Origin: Astragalus membranaceus
Lineage: Eukaryota > Streptophyta > Magnoliopsida > Fabales > Fabaceae
Assembly: GCA_039519185.1 (NCBI GenBank)
Contig: CM076846.1
Location: 113,420,566 to 113,484,565 of the forward strand
Direction of reading: 5' to 3'
DNA length: 64,000 nt
Of this stretch, positions 54,262 to 64,000 are shown in pieces (within the stretch, counting starts at the first letter, position 1; each line of letters starts with the position of its first letter). A program made the position numbers and the translations under genes. The notes beneath the pieces were generated by a model. That model was not told the DNA's origin. It made no database searches and saw nothing but the letters and a program-made list of their open reading frames with translations.

Positions 54262-54830
54262 ACATCCCTTCTAAAGCAATATGAAGTTCTCAGACACCTT
54301 CATGGGATTTATATTTGTAGAGGTAGCGTTTCTATTACTCACCTCCTCTTTGTAGATGACAGTTTCTTTGTTCTGCAAGGCATCCTTAGCATAAGTCTCA
54401 AGGTTAAAGGAATTCCTCTCAGACTGTGAATTGGCTAGTAGGCATGCTAATAATCTTAATAGATCATCCATAGCCTTCTCGACCAATACACACTCTTCCG
54501 TTCACAGGAAGTAAATTTCGTGATGCTCTTTTTCAATGCATCCGGACAAGTGCTTGGGTCCCGATAACATCCGTTATAAAACAATATGAAGATCACAATA
54601 ACCTTCATGGGATTTGCATTTGTAGAGATAGCCCTTCTATTACATACCTCCATTTTGTAGATGACAGTTTTTTATTTAGCAGAAGTCTCAAGGTTAAAGG
54701 AAATCCTCCAAGACTATGAATTGGTGAGCGGGCCTGCTATTAGTGTTAATAAATCACCGAGAGTTTTTGAATTTGATTATTTTTGTCACTTAAGAGAATA
54801 TTATGTGTAAGTCTAAACGATAATCACCTA
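54262..54830 (+). pseudogene. LINE reverse transcriptase fragments, partly duplicated
   Basis: Plus strand gives SVSITHLLFVDDSFFVLQGI (about 54315-54380), the LINE RT catalytic block with the DD pair kept. A second, more decayed copy of the same segment follows at about 54580-54760 (GFAFVEIALLLH; VSGPAINVNKS). Between them are stops. Same family as the antisense piece at 14439-14841. Confidence 0.7.
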
Positions 54831-55105
54831 CTAATGTTTCTTTTCAATATAAAGACAAAAAATCACACGACAAATTCAAGAAACATATCGATCTTTGACA
54901 CATCTCGTTAATTAATGAGATACACAAATAACTACGTACAATATCACTAAAATCACTCGGTGTACATTATAATTCGGGAAACTGCAAACTCTTGTTATTC
55001 ATAAAGAGCAAACAAAAATTTCCCGAAATTATAATTTCGGTGAAATTACAAAAACTAGTCAGCTAATGGTTACACACTACATATTTAAAACTTTTGAATT
55101 TGTTC
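54831..55105. other. 3' flank of the DUF1645 gene
   Basis: AT-rich; no frame. Likely includes the gene's 3' untranslated region and poly(A) signals (AATAAC/AATTAATG-rich). Confidence 0.4.
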
Positions 55106-55897
55106 TCAAAAGGGATGAAGATTTTTGCTAAACATATTCACATTGGAGAATAGCCCAACCAAATTTTGCTTATAAGGCAAGAACGATTTTCGTCTATTGG
55201 TCTCTTTTCTCATTTTATTCATCATATAAAGTTTCTCGTGAGCTGATAATGTCGTTTTGCGCTTTCCTCCATTTCCCTTCTTTACAGGGACATTCTCTAT
55301 CTTTGCCTCATTATGCTTTTCAAGTATATGAGGCTTCAAGAAAACAAATGCATCCCCACCATCGCTATTACTTCGGGTTTTTAAGTCTCGTCGAAATCTC
55401 CATGATTTTGAGAATCCAGTGGAATTGCTTTTCTTGCAGTTGTCTTTTGAGGTCGTCACCTCCACCATTGTCATATTTTCTGATGGATCGTTGTGTTGTC
55501 CTTTTGAGATACTACTGGATTTCGAGCAAAAACTATTTTGTTGTTCAACAAAAAGTTTCTTTAGTGGAGTTCGAAGAGGTGACCCAGCCACATTATTTTC
55601 ATTACTAAAGATAAAAGATTGGTCAAATGCATGGAAAGTTGGGCGGATTTTTCCATTCTCAAATATCTCATCGGCAAAGGCGAGCCTTTCTTGGGAATTG
55701 GTGCATGCAAAACTAAACTCAAGTTCTTCAATATTTTCTTCATTGTGGTCGTGAATTTGTTGTCTACTATTGCTATGTGGATCCAAATTTGTTGAAATAG
55801 GAGTAAAGTCATCTGAATCGAGGAAGGAATGAGGCACGGATAGAATTGATAGTGCTTGCAATCTCAACATCGTAATATTTGAGGTTTTGTTCTGCAT
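55106..55897 (-). CDS. DUF1645 family protein (host gene)
   Basis: Intact single-exon frame of 263 codons on the minus strand. The family is plant-specific, mostly of unknown function, with some members linked to stress and growth responses. Seen: LEFSFACTNSQERLAFADEI and FENGKIRPTFHAFDQS (about 58-95), the conserved FxFxC-PxxxSPxxADExFxNGQIRP-like start; KSWRFRRDLKTRSNSDGGDA (about 166-185); and the C-terminal LSAHEKLYMMNKM, FLPYKQNLVGLFSNVN and NMFSKNLHPF blocks. Ser-rich spacers lie between. The length fits the family. A TATA-like element and short leader lie upstream. A fragment of a second copy is at 17176-17208. It is the only gene here that looks intact and host-derived. Confidence 0.85.
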   Translation of the reverse strand: MQNKTSNITMLRLQALSILSVPHSFLDSDDFTPISTNLDPHSNSRQQIHDHNEENIEELEFSFACTNSQERLAFADEIFENGKIRPTFHAFDQSFIFSNENNVAGSPLRTPLKKLFVEQQNSFCSKSSSISKGQHNDPSENMTMVEVTTSKDNCKKSNSTGFSKSWRFRRDLKTRSNSDGGDAFVFLKPHILEKHNEAKIENVPVKKGNGGKRKTTLSAHEKLYMMNKMRKETNRRKSFLPYKQNLVGLFSNVNMFSKNLHPF

Positions 55898-55980
55898 TTT
55901 GTCTTGGTTATGAGTTTGTATTGGGTACGGTGAGGTGAATAGAAAAATAGAACTGATTGTGAAATGTGAAATGAGAATTA

Positions 55981-55992
55981 TTTATATATAAA
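55981..55992 (-). promoter_or_regulatory. TATA box of DUF1645 gene
   Basis: Minus strand GTTTATATATAAATAA, about 85-95 bp upstream of the ATG at 55897, leaving a leader of roughly 55-60 nt. Confidence 0.55.
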
Positions 55993-56691
55993 CTACAATG
56001 CAAAGTTTGCTTTTTTGTTAAATAACATTGGGTTAGTTTGTAAATTCTATAAAGTGGTTGCACATGGATGTACGAGCTTTGTTTGTTATATCTTAAATTG
56101 GTTACTTGTCCTTCTTAAGCGTTATGAAATTGTTTCTTTTTTGTTTTGTTAGTAGGACAATAGGATATAGTTTTTTTAAAACCATCTTGCTCTCTTTGCG
56201 AATTGCGATGCCTTTGCACGCTATTATACTACAAATCTTTAACCACTCACGCGTATATGCAACTTCCTCTATTTAGAGTATTAGTTACTTCTTTTTTAGT
56301 TACTTCTTTATATTATAAACACAAAGCTATTGCAGTGGACTAATAACCAAAATTTCTTAACATTTACAGGTGCTAATGGATTTAAATGTTCGTTACTATT
56401 TTATTTTATTTTACAAAGTTGCTATTTTATTATATAGAATATATATATATGATATGTAAATATAATTTTTTGGATATAATAGAGAGAATATTATTTAATT
56501 TGTATTCTATCGTACATTTTAATCTAATGCCTTGTCTAATAAAGAATTCTTTGGTATATAATTTATGTATTTTAAAAGTACGTTTCAAAATAAATTTGTT
56601 AACTTTCCTAGCCTAAAAACCAAATTTTATGCTTGCCCTAAATATATAAATGTAAAACTTTATTTTAAGGTCTTAAATGTTGAATCTCAGC
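55993..56691. other. Upstream region of DUF1645 gene
   Basis: AT-rich; no frame with a recognisable domain. May hold regulatory DNA of the gene. Confidence 0.4.
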
Positions 56692-57006
56692 CAGGGCCGG
56701 CCCAAACGATACGGAGGCCCTGTGCAAATGATAAAAAAGGGGCCCTAATTATATTTTTCCAAATAAAACTCAAACTTCAATACAAAGAGAGATATTCAAA
56801 TCTATATTGGTATTGGTATAATGTTTTTTTTTGGGTCGTAAGTGTGAATAAAGAAAAAATCTGAAGACTTATGTTTTTTTTTTAAGGTAGGTGAATAAGC
56901 AATGGGCTGGGCTGGTTGGGGTTAAAAAAATGGGGCCCTAAATTTTTTTTTTTGGTGGAGGCCCTGTGCAATTGCACAGGCCTGCACACCTATCAGTCCG
57001 GCCCTG
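56692..57006. mobile_element. hAT MITE
   Basis: 315 bp with inverted ends CAGGGCCGGCCC... / ...AGTCCGGCCCTG and the 8-bp target duplication ATCTCAGC (56684-56691; 57007-57014). Subterminal GAGGCCCTGTGCAA is present at both ends. No coding capacity. Confidence 0.92.
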
Positions 57007-57035
57007 ATCTCAGCACAAACACACACACCGAGTAA

Positions 57036-57320
57036 AAATGACGCTACAGTGTAGAAAATGAATAGTAAATTCTATATTGCTCAAATGGCTATTACAAGGT
57101 ATATACCAACATCAGTTTGTTACAAGTTTAACCAACTAAATGCGAATCAAATTAACATTCAATTACAAGCTAATTACAAATTCAATTACAGTGAAAATAC
57201 CAGATTACCCCTTATTACAATTGACTAGAAAGCAGTAGATTGTAAATGATAAAAATGCTATTTAAGCATGAATTACATTATTCCAACACCCTCCCTTAAT
57301 GAATGCTTCAGTAACAGTAT
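57036..57320 (-). repeat. Copia 3' LTR fragment with purine tract (minus)
   Basis: On minus, ATTAAGGGAGGG (purine tract) is followed by TGTTGGAATAATGTAATTC (from 57288), the usual arrangement of a Copia 3' end. The coding side is cut at 57320 by the Tat element. The far LTR end is uncertain. Confidence 0.55.
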
Positions 57321-57649
57321 TGTTGCACCCGAAAATGTCCCTGAGGAGATCTTTCTTCGTTTACAACTTTATTAAAACAATGAAGTCGCCACCAATATTT
57401 TTTATAAGGAAAATATTGAAGAAAAACCTTTTTGGAAAGCGAATGGCCCTTTTGGAAACCAGAAAATTTGGGTTCGGGGGTCGGTTAGGCATGGAGAAGG
57501 TATTAGCACCCCACACCTCCTTTCTACCGAAAGGGAACCTTTAATTAAACGTGCGGTTTTAAGTGTTGCTTTGGAAAATACTTAAATTTGCTTCTTTATT
57601 GAAAAGGGAATGAGAAGACTTAATGAAAATTTTTATTTTTGGCGCTTGA

Positions 57650-57711
57650 CGAGAGTTAGCCTCTCGCTCCTACGTATCTCCCGGTGCGATGGAGAATTCA
57701 AAGCTACGTAG
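57650..57711 (-). repeat. CTACGT structured motif, copy 2
   Basis: Stem CGAGAG/CTCTCG (57650-57655, 57661-57666), stem CTACGTA/TACGTAG (57670-57676, 57705-57711) and inner stem TCTCC/GGAGA (57677-57681, 57691-57695). Other copies: 52525-52578 and 58215-58278. Confidence 0.8.
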
Positions 57712-57794
57712 TTCTTGTTTGTCTTTTCCTTTGAAAAGGTTTTTGTCTTTTATCTTTTTAGTGAGTTTTCGAAATAGGACGAGCATTCAGTGAA

Positions 57795-58639
57795 TGATTA
57801 AACTAACCAAGGTTATGGGTAATCACCGCTAAGTACTCTTGAAAATGAGAGTCACCACCGCCAGTCAGACGAACAAAGGTTCTGATTGACTATTAGTAGC
57901 AACTCGTTTTTTATTTACTCTTTTGAAAGTGGTTTTCGAAAGAGATTGATTGGCACGAATGATCAAACTAACAAAGGTTATGAGTGATCATCGCTTGTTG
58001 TTCTTTTGGGAAAAAGACATTGCTACCAATGGCTAGACGAACAAAGGTTCTGATTAGCCACTAGCGACAATGGGTTTGAAAATGATTCTTGAAAGGAGAA
58101 TGTTTTTGTTCTGAAAATGATCTTGGTTTGCAAAAGTGATTCTTTTTTTTTGTGTTATGAAAATAACTCTTTTCTTTTTGTTATGCAAATGCTAATTTTT
58201 AAGGTTGCGCTTGACGAGATTGTGGCTCGCTCCTACGTATCCCAACTGGGAATCAAAGCGACGTAGTTCTAGCGAGCCTTGAAAGTGAAAGTCTTTTTGC
58301 TTTGGTTTTGAAAAGTGAAGGGCGTTCATAATGATCAAACTAACAAAGGTTATGGGTGATCACTACTAAAACCCACTTGAGTGCATGTAAAAATCTATTT
58401 AGAAAGATGAAAGCCTTCATGATGACCAAACTAACAAAGGTTATGGGTGGTCAACACTAACACTTACTATGACTTTTGATACTTAGAAAAATATCTTTTG
58501 AAATTGAAAGCGTTCATGATAATCAAACTAACAAATGTTATGGGTGATTATCACTAGTAGCTTATGCATATGAAAACATCTTTTTTTTTAATTTAGGCTC
58601 TTAGGACAACCAAACTAACAAAGGTTATGGGTAGTTGTC
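57795..58639 (-). repeat. Array of eight covarying hairpins
   Basis: Eight units share a core ACTAACAAAGGTTATGGG (or AGACGAACAAAGGTTCTGAT) and have flanks that differ between units but pair within each unit. Positions: 57795-57825, 57863-57891, 57959-57991, 58030-58060, 58332-58362, 58423-58453, 58518-58552, 58605-58639. Spacing is mostly 68-96 nt; one gap of about 300 nt contains the CTACGT motif. Function unknown; strand given is that of the element. Confidence 0.85.
58215..58278 (-). repeat. CTACGT structured motif, copy 3
   Basis: Outer stem GGCTCGCT/AGCGAGCC (58224-58231, 58271-58278), stem CTACGT/ACGTAG (58233-58238, 58261-58266), inner stem TCCC/GGGA (58240-58243, 58248-58251). Confidence 0.8.
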
Positions 58640-61033
58640 ACTAGTCACCATTTTCATGCTAAGCTATTTAGAAAAGAAAACAATGAATGCAAGAAGATTT
58701 GGAGATTCAAGCATGGCACAATCATTGAAATCGAATCCTTAGGCAAACAAGAACATGGACATAACTTTACAACTAATCTCATTTGAATTCTTGAGGGAAT
58801 ATTAGCCTAGACTACACATATTAGACCACAACACATAGATAGGCAAAAAATGAACTTGAATTGGGCATTAAGCAAAAATGCAAGAGTAGGCAAGATTGAA
58901 CCTAAATGCACATCTAATGGAAGATGCTAGGCGAGGACCATACTCAAATATTTCTACAAAACGCAAGGGAATCTAAATGCACATCTAGTGGAAGATGTAA
59001 TGTATGTAATGGACCTATCTAAGTATTGATGATACAATATGTGAGTAAACAAGGAGATTACAAAGCACCAGCGAATTCAAAAGAGTAGCTTCAAGCATGA
59101 TCATTGGCAAACCATAATCAAGCAAATCATCTTAGCAAACAAAGCATCAAAGCATGTTGAATCGCATTTTTGGTAAAGGTTCATGTGATTAGGCAAAGAA
59201 ATGCACAAAACTTAACATAAACCCTATTTTTCTACAAGTATGCGAAACATAATATGCCATAAAACAACATTTTATTTCATGAAATGCAAGGATCAAGATC
59301 AAATCAACACAAATCAACAATCATTCAAGGGTGAGAAACACCATAAGCACCCAAGCCTCCCTAAGTGCTTGTCAAAGTGCTTATGACACTTCTCACCAAC
59401 AACAATCAACAATATGAGACTATGAAGATGATAGGATAAATGATTTTACATTTTTTTGAGGCAATAACTCAAATGTGATGCAAAGTTTTAAGGATTTTAC
59501 CTTAACTCCAAGCTAGGAAATGAGATGAGAAGATGAAACTAGACACAAATCAACAAGACTCCAAGGTTCTTCAACTCTAACCCACAAAAGCTTGGTGAAA
59601 ACCTTCTTTGATGATGATGTTTGAACTTGAATGGAAAGTGGAGGAGATATGTGAAAGAGGGATGAGAATGAAGTGAGATGGTGGTGTTTGGGTGAAGAGA
59701 AAATCAAAAATGGTTGAGGGAGGAGGGTTAAGGGCTACGGTTTTAGGAGAGGAAAAGGGAGAGGTTTTTGTGTGCTAGGGTTTTAGTGTAAGAGAATGAG
59801 AAGCAAAAGACTGTGATGTGTGTAAATGAGAGGGTATTTATAGAGTTGTTTTAGGTCTAGGGGTAATTAGGTCATTGTTCTTTACTAGGTGCTCTAGGAT
59901 TGGGTTTTGAATTTGAATGAAGGGCTAGGATCGGAGATCACTTGGATTGTGGGTAGTGAGAAAACACAAAATGAGAGTGAGGGAGAGAGGGAGAATGGCG
60001 TGAGGAGAGAAGAGAGGAGAGTTTGTGTGAAAAAAACTTGTCCTTTTTTGGGAATGGAGGCTCATATGTGATGTGAGGTAAAACTAGGGTTAAGGGTATA
60101 ATTGAGATGGAATGTTACCAAAGAGGTAATTTTGTATTTTCTTGTGAAGAGGTGAGTATAAATGGGTGGGGTAATTTACAAAAGAGGGCATGAATCTATG
60201 TGGGAGTGAGTGATGGTCACCAAAAAGGGAAAAATTAAGAATAGTACAAAGCATATTCCTAGGGGATAAGGAATAGAAGAGTGTGGAAGAATTTTAATTT
60301 GTGAGAGAGAGGGAGAGAGGGAATTCGTATGAAGCAAGGGAGAGGAGGAGAAAAAAAACTTGTTTTTGGTCTTTTGTCTTATTGAGAACACTTCCTTCTT
60401 TTGAATTTTGATTTTGAATTTTTGCGCATGGAAGTGAAAGTGCACCTATTAAAAATGTGTCATATATACTTGAGCACCATAAAATATTCCCTTTAATTAT
60501 TCTAGACAATAAAAATTGTCATTTAATAATTGGGGAATATTTAATAGTCTTTTTTGGGTTTTTTTTATGCACTAAAAATGGGGAAAATGCATTTTTAATT
60601 ATTTTAGACTAGGATTTTCTTTCCAAAAATTATACAAAAATTACCCTTAGTAGAGTAACATGTATGCCACGTCCTTGACCTAGTCTTGGTCCAAAAATAA
60701 TTAATTTGATTTTATTTAAATGCCCAAAAATGCAAAAATATGCACTATTTTATTTTCTAAAATTCCTGAAAATTAAGAAAAATGTTTTTGGGTGCCAAAA
60801 ATTAATGATGGCCTTTTTGAAAATAAAAACACGTGCCAAATGACAAGGGCACAGGGCCGCTCACGCAGTTACGACTGACGCGCGCGCATAATTCAAATAA
60901 AAAATATGAAATAGGGGTTGAATACACATAAATGCACAAATCCACTATTTTCCACACATTATGAATGACCTTATTGTTCTATTTTTTCTAAAAAAATGTT
61001 TTTGACTTGGGCAGACAAAATTGGGGTATGAAA

Positions 61034-61050
61034 ACTGCCCCTCTTTATTT
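61034..61050 (-). promoter_or_regulatory. Polypurine tract of Tat element
   Basis: Minus strand AAATAAAGAGGGGCAG just before the LTR start. Confidence 0.75.
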
Positions 61051-62693
61051 AGATTTTGGCAAGAAATATGAATTGGCCGAGACATATTTCGAGGCAAAAT
61101 AGAAATAAAGAATTCAGAAATTATACCGATTTTGTCTCCTTGGAAAAACCCGAATTTTTTCATTTTTTCTATTTTTCTCTTCTCCTTTCCTTTTTTCGGA
61201 AAGATAGACACTTTCGTGTCGATGCGAAAACAGTAAATGAACACTGACGTGCGGACAGAAAAGGTAAAGTGGGCACTTGCGTGCAGAAAGCGGTAAAATG
61301 CCCAGGCTGCCTAAAACCTGTAATCCTTAAACGAACTCTTGACGAATTCGAGTTTGCACGTGGCTTTGAGGAGAACACTTCCTGTTGGCCTTTTCGAGCG
61401 ACTGGGGGGATCGTTATCAGCTCCGGAACTGATATACTGATCAATGCACGGCGTCCACTGTATCTTAGGCTGATACAACTATTCCGTTGAACCTCACATG
61501 GGGCTGCGGTCCATCGCGTTGCTCGTACACGATGTGAGACCTGGGCAGAAAGGATCGATGATCTCTCTGGGCTCCAAACTGCAATGCGCGCCTGAGCGCT
61601 CTCTTTTCTTTTCTTTCGTCTCTTTTTCTTTCTTTTCTTTTCTGTTTCTCTCTTTTCCTTTTCTTTTCTTTTTTCTTTTTTCTTTTTCTTCTCTCCCCTC
61701 TGAACTCCCAACTGGAGGAGCGCTTTTTGAAATCTGAAGGCGAGCATTAACACCGAAGTGTTTATCCTTTCACACTTGTCTGCAGCTGAAAAATGAACCA
61801 ATGCATGCAATGTAAATGCCATGATTGCTATTTTCTTTTTTTCTTTTTCTTATGATGAATGTAATGCAAATGTCTGAATTTCTCTTTTCTTTACTTTATT
61901 ATTATTATTATTATTTTCTATGTCTGATGAGTGCATGGTTTTATGCTTGGTGTATGTAGTGCATGACTTTATTTGTTTATTGCTCTTTTGCTTTTTCAAC
62001 TCTTTTTTTTTGTCCGACCAACTCGCGGGACTTGCGTTGTGAGACACAACGATCGTCTATGATAAGAATTCGGGAGCCGAGCTTCGTCCTCTTGCTCTAA
62101 TGCAATCAGCGCTTCTTATTTAATTTTTGTGAACTTACTTGACTGAAAGATCGTCTCTTTTTGTCGTTGTTTTCAAAAATTTCGCAATGACCTTAATGCT
62201 ATGACTTATGCACATTTCCATGATTTATCATCTACCATAAAACGTAGTTTAAAATCAAAAATGAAAAGAAAGCAATGATAAGACAACAAACTGATAAAGT
62301 GAAAAAATTGGACTTTTATTCATATGGAAGTCAGACATGCAGAATGTCACGCTGACTGGAGAGAGTACATTGGAATTTTTTCTGAAACTAAGAAAAACAA
62401 GAGAACGGACGCAGCAGATCTTATGAACAGTCTTTGTCTCTGGAGCGTCTGATGCCAACTGCTCATACTTGCAGCCTTGATCACCCTTTTATCCAAGCTT
62501 TTGGAGGCGCTGCTTGCCCCCTTTCATTTTTCCTTTTTATGTCCAACTTTTCTGACCCTAATTTTTGCCTGGATCGCCCTTTTGGGTTTTCAATCCACCG
62601 GGTCGCTCAATTTTGCCTAGGCCGCCCTTTCGGGTTTTCGACCTAGCGAGCTAATTCTTGCTTGGCTCATCTTTCTCTTTTTATTTTTATTTT
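61051..62693 (-). other. Non-coding 3' region of the Tat element
   Basis: Between integrase stop and purine tract. A 217-codon minus frame (61169-61822) is dominated by a Lys/Glu/Arg run from a CTTTT-rich tract (61600-61700) and has no domain. 62555-62655 has two copies of GCCCTTT(T/C)GGGTTTTC with flanking complementary bases. Long 3' regions are common in Tat/Ogre elements. Confidence 0.55.
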
Positions 62694-62695
62694 TC

Positions 62696-63124
62696 TTAGG
62701 CGTAATATTTCTTGACCGAATCTGAATTGACTGGGTTTCTGAGTTCTTCACCGTCCATGTTAGTGAGTATCAATGCTCCTCCAGAAAAGGCTTTCTTTAC
62801 CACATATGGTCCATCATATCTAGGAGCCCATTTCCCACGGGGGTCACTCTGGATAGGCAGGATTTTCTTGAGCACAATGTCTCCTTCGCTGAATTCTCGG
62901 GGACAAACCTTCTTGTCAAAAGCTGTCTTAATCCTTTGTTGGTATATCTGACCATGACACAAAGCTGCAATTCTCTTTTCCTCTATGAGATTCAACTGAT
63001 CTAAACGGGTTTGAACCCATTCAGCCTCTTCTAACTTGATTTCCATGAGCACTCGGAGAGAGGGTATCTCAACTTCAATGGGAAGAACTGCTTCTGACCC
63101 CGTGCCCATAACTGTAGGAAGCAC
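62696..63124 (-). pseudogene. Tat integrase C-terminal end
   Basis: 142 codons on minus. GTGSEAVLPIEVEIPSLRV is the Tat/Ogre block that follows the integrase core; then a helical EAEWVQTRLDQLNLIEEKR; then FSEGDIVLKKILP and GKWAPRYDGPYVVKKAFSGG, the GPY/F module that helps integrase multimerise and bind DNA; stop near 62696. The catalytic core with its DDE residues and the zinc finger are missing because of a deletion at about 63105-63115. Confidence 0.85.
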
Positions 63125-63983
63125 CGCCGAACACTACTCTCCACCTTTCATTCTCTGGGGACTTTCCTTCTTCAAATAAAGCCATAATGTCCTCATCTGG
63201 GAAATCACAGTGCATCGACTGATAATCTTCAATAGGCTGATGTGCCAGGTATTCGGCCAACGCACTACCTTTGATGGCCTTTTGAGTGACATAAAGAAGA
63301 TCATATTCTGACAACTGCATCTGCCATCTGACAATTCTTCCTGTAAGCGCAGGCTTCTCGAAGATATACTTGATAGGATCCATCTTTGACACCAGCCAAG
63401 TGGTGTGACTTAACATGTACTGCCTCAAGCGATGAGCAGCCCAACCCAAGGCGCAACAAGTCTTTTCTAGTAGCGAATACATCGTCTCACAGTCAATGAA
63501 CTTCTTGCTTAGATAATAAATTGCGTGCTCTTTCTTGCCAGTTTCGTCATGTTGTCCTAACACACAACCCATTGAAATTTCTAGCACGGTCAGATACAGG
63601 ATCAAAGGTCTGCCATGCACCGGAGGCATTAAAATAGGCGGATTCTGCAGGTATTTCTTAATCTTCTCAAAATCTTCTTGGCAGTCATCACTCCACTTAG
63701 TCTCTTGATTCTTGCACAGCAATTTGAAAATCGGCTCACATGTGGCAGTTAACTGGAAGATAAACCTGGAAATGTAGTTCAGTCTTCCGAGAAAACCCCG
63801 AACTTCCTTTTCTATCTTAGGAGCGGGCATCTCGAGAATTGCACGCACTTTGTCTGGGTCAACCTCTATCCCTCTTTGACTGACAATAAACCCTAATAGT
63901 TTTCCTGATCTCACCCCAAAGGTGCACTTAGCTGGATTTAATCTGAGCTTGAATTTTCTCAACCGCTCGAAGAGCTTTTGCAA
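63075..63983 (-). pseudogene. Tat RT thumb and RNase H
   Basis: 302 codons on minus; the first Met is only the first in the window and RT fingers/palm lie beyond 64000. LNPAKCTFGVRSGKLLGFIV and DPDKVRAILEMPAPK are the RT end; WSDDCQEDFEKIKKYL starts the connection/RNase H part, where the usual first catalytic Asp position reads LILYLTVLE, so this RNase H looks inactive, as is normal for the first RNase H of Tat elements. VVFGGAS near the end is the start of the second, archaeal-like RNase H (usually FDGA), after which the frame shifts out into integrase sequence. Confidence 0.85.
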
Positions 63984-64000
63984 ATTGACAATGTGTTCCT

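Larger units (their letters stand above)
57321..61032 (-). repeat. Tat/Ogre-type 3' LTR (minus)
   Basis: On minus starts TTTTCATACCCCAATTTTG, a decayed form of TGTCATACCC, and ends TTTTCGGGTGCAACA. TATA box CTATAAATACCC on minus (about 59840). Between TATA and the end are the hairpin array (57795-58639) and two copies of the CTACGT structured motif. The last 230 bp (57330-57545) with GTCGCCACCAAT... and GTATTAGCACCCC correspond to 52150-52345 of the other Tat LTR, so the two are relatives. Confidence 0.75.
57321..64000 (-). mobile_element. Tat/Ogre-type Ty3-gypsy element, 3' part (minus)
   Basis: On minus from the window edge: RT thumb, RNase H, a deletion, integrase C-terminus, a 1.6-kb non-coding region, purine tract, and a 3.7-kb LTR. 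The order and the AVLPIEVEIPSLRV motif fit the Tat clade. It continues past 64000. Its far end at 57321 lies within Copia DNA; a 5-bp AGTAT (57316-57320) would be one target duplication. Confidence 0.82.

Noticed and set aside
55249..55754. Plus-strand frames of 111-119 codons
   Set aside because: Shadows antisense to the intact DUF1645 gene.
57795..58639. CRISPR-like array
   Set aside because: Repeats are regularly spaced but the spacers are AT-rich non-unique LTR sequence, the repeats are imperfect, and this is plant nuclear DNA.
61169..61822. 217-codon minus-strand frame
   Set aside because: Middle third is a Lys/Glu/Arg run from a CTTTT tract; located in the non-coding 3' region of the Tat element.
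1..64000. tRNA, rRNA or other classical RNA genes
   Set aside because: None recognised by eye; tRNA-like matches are the primer binding sites of retroelements.

Overview
Plant nuclear DNA from an intergenic, heavily transposon-filled stretch of a dicot genome. The Ogre/Tat-type Ty3-gypsy sequences, Ale-like Copia, chromodomain Ty3-gypsy, CACTA and hAT elements, a caulimovirid-like endogenous pararetrovirus and plant gene fragments (kinesin-14, DUF1645) support this. A legume is plausible but not proven. I see one apparently intact host gene: a DUF1645-type gene on the minus strand at 55106-55897.

Layout. 1-978: 3' end of a hAT element with the last transposase exons. 2259-7043: a Copia element with identical 185-bp LTRs and 5-bp target duplications, but a broken pol. 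7140-10840: LINE RT remnant, diverged solo LTRs with a G-box minisatellite, simple and tandem repeats. 12840-16155: CACTA ends and an antisense LINE fragment. 17176-18307: tail of a second DUF1645 copy and an LTR/leader-like segment. 20100-46843: a gene-capturing CACTA element that holds a five-level nest. 47629-51788: a second non-autonomous LTR element, itself hit by a hAT element, inside the leader of a Tat element whose LTR is 52141-54261. 54262-54830: LINE remnant. 55106-55897: DUF1645 gene. 56692-57006: hAT MITE. 57321-64000: a second Tat/Ogre element, antisense, with a 3.7-kb LTR, running off the window.

The nest. Exact target duplications and an empty-site comparison resolve it: CACTA (TSD GAT) > Tekay-like gypsy (TSD CTCTC) > large non-autonomous LTR element in the gypsy 5' LTR (TSD GGTGCG) > pararetroviral cluster inside the TA microsatellite of that element's 3' LTR > fragment of another gypsy (one 3.2-kb LTR plus the end of its internal region) between viral leader and movement-protein gene.

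Most striking signals. (a) In the 57.3-61.0 kb Tat LTR, eight dispersed copies of a small hairpin have near-constant loops but stems that change sequence while staying complementary, which is covariation visible by eye. (b) A second structured motif around CTACGT/ACGTAG also covaries and is shared by both Tat LTRs. (c) A perfect 222-bp inverted repeat of pararetroviral leader lies directly downstream of a viral-type promoter and is followed by antisense viral genes: a possible natural hairpin/antisense siRNA locus. All positions are from reading by eye; no search or folding program was run.
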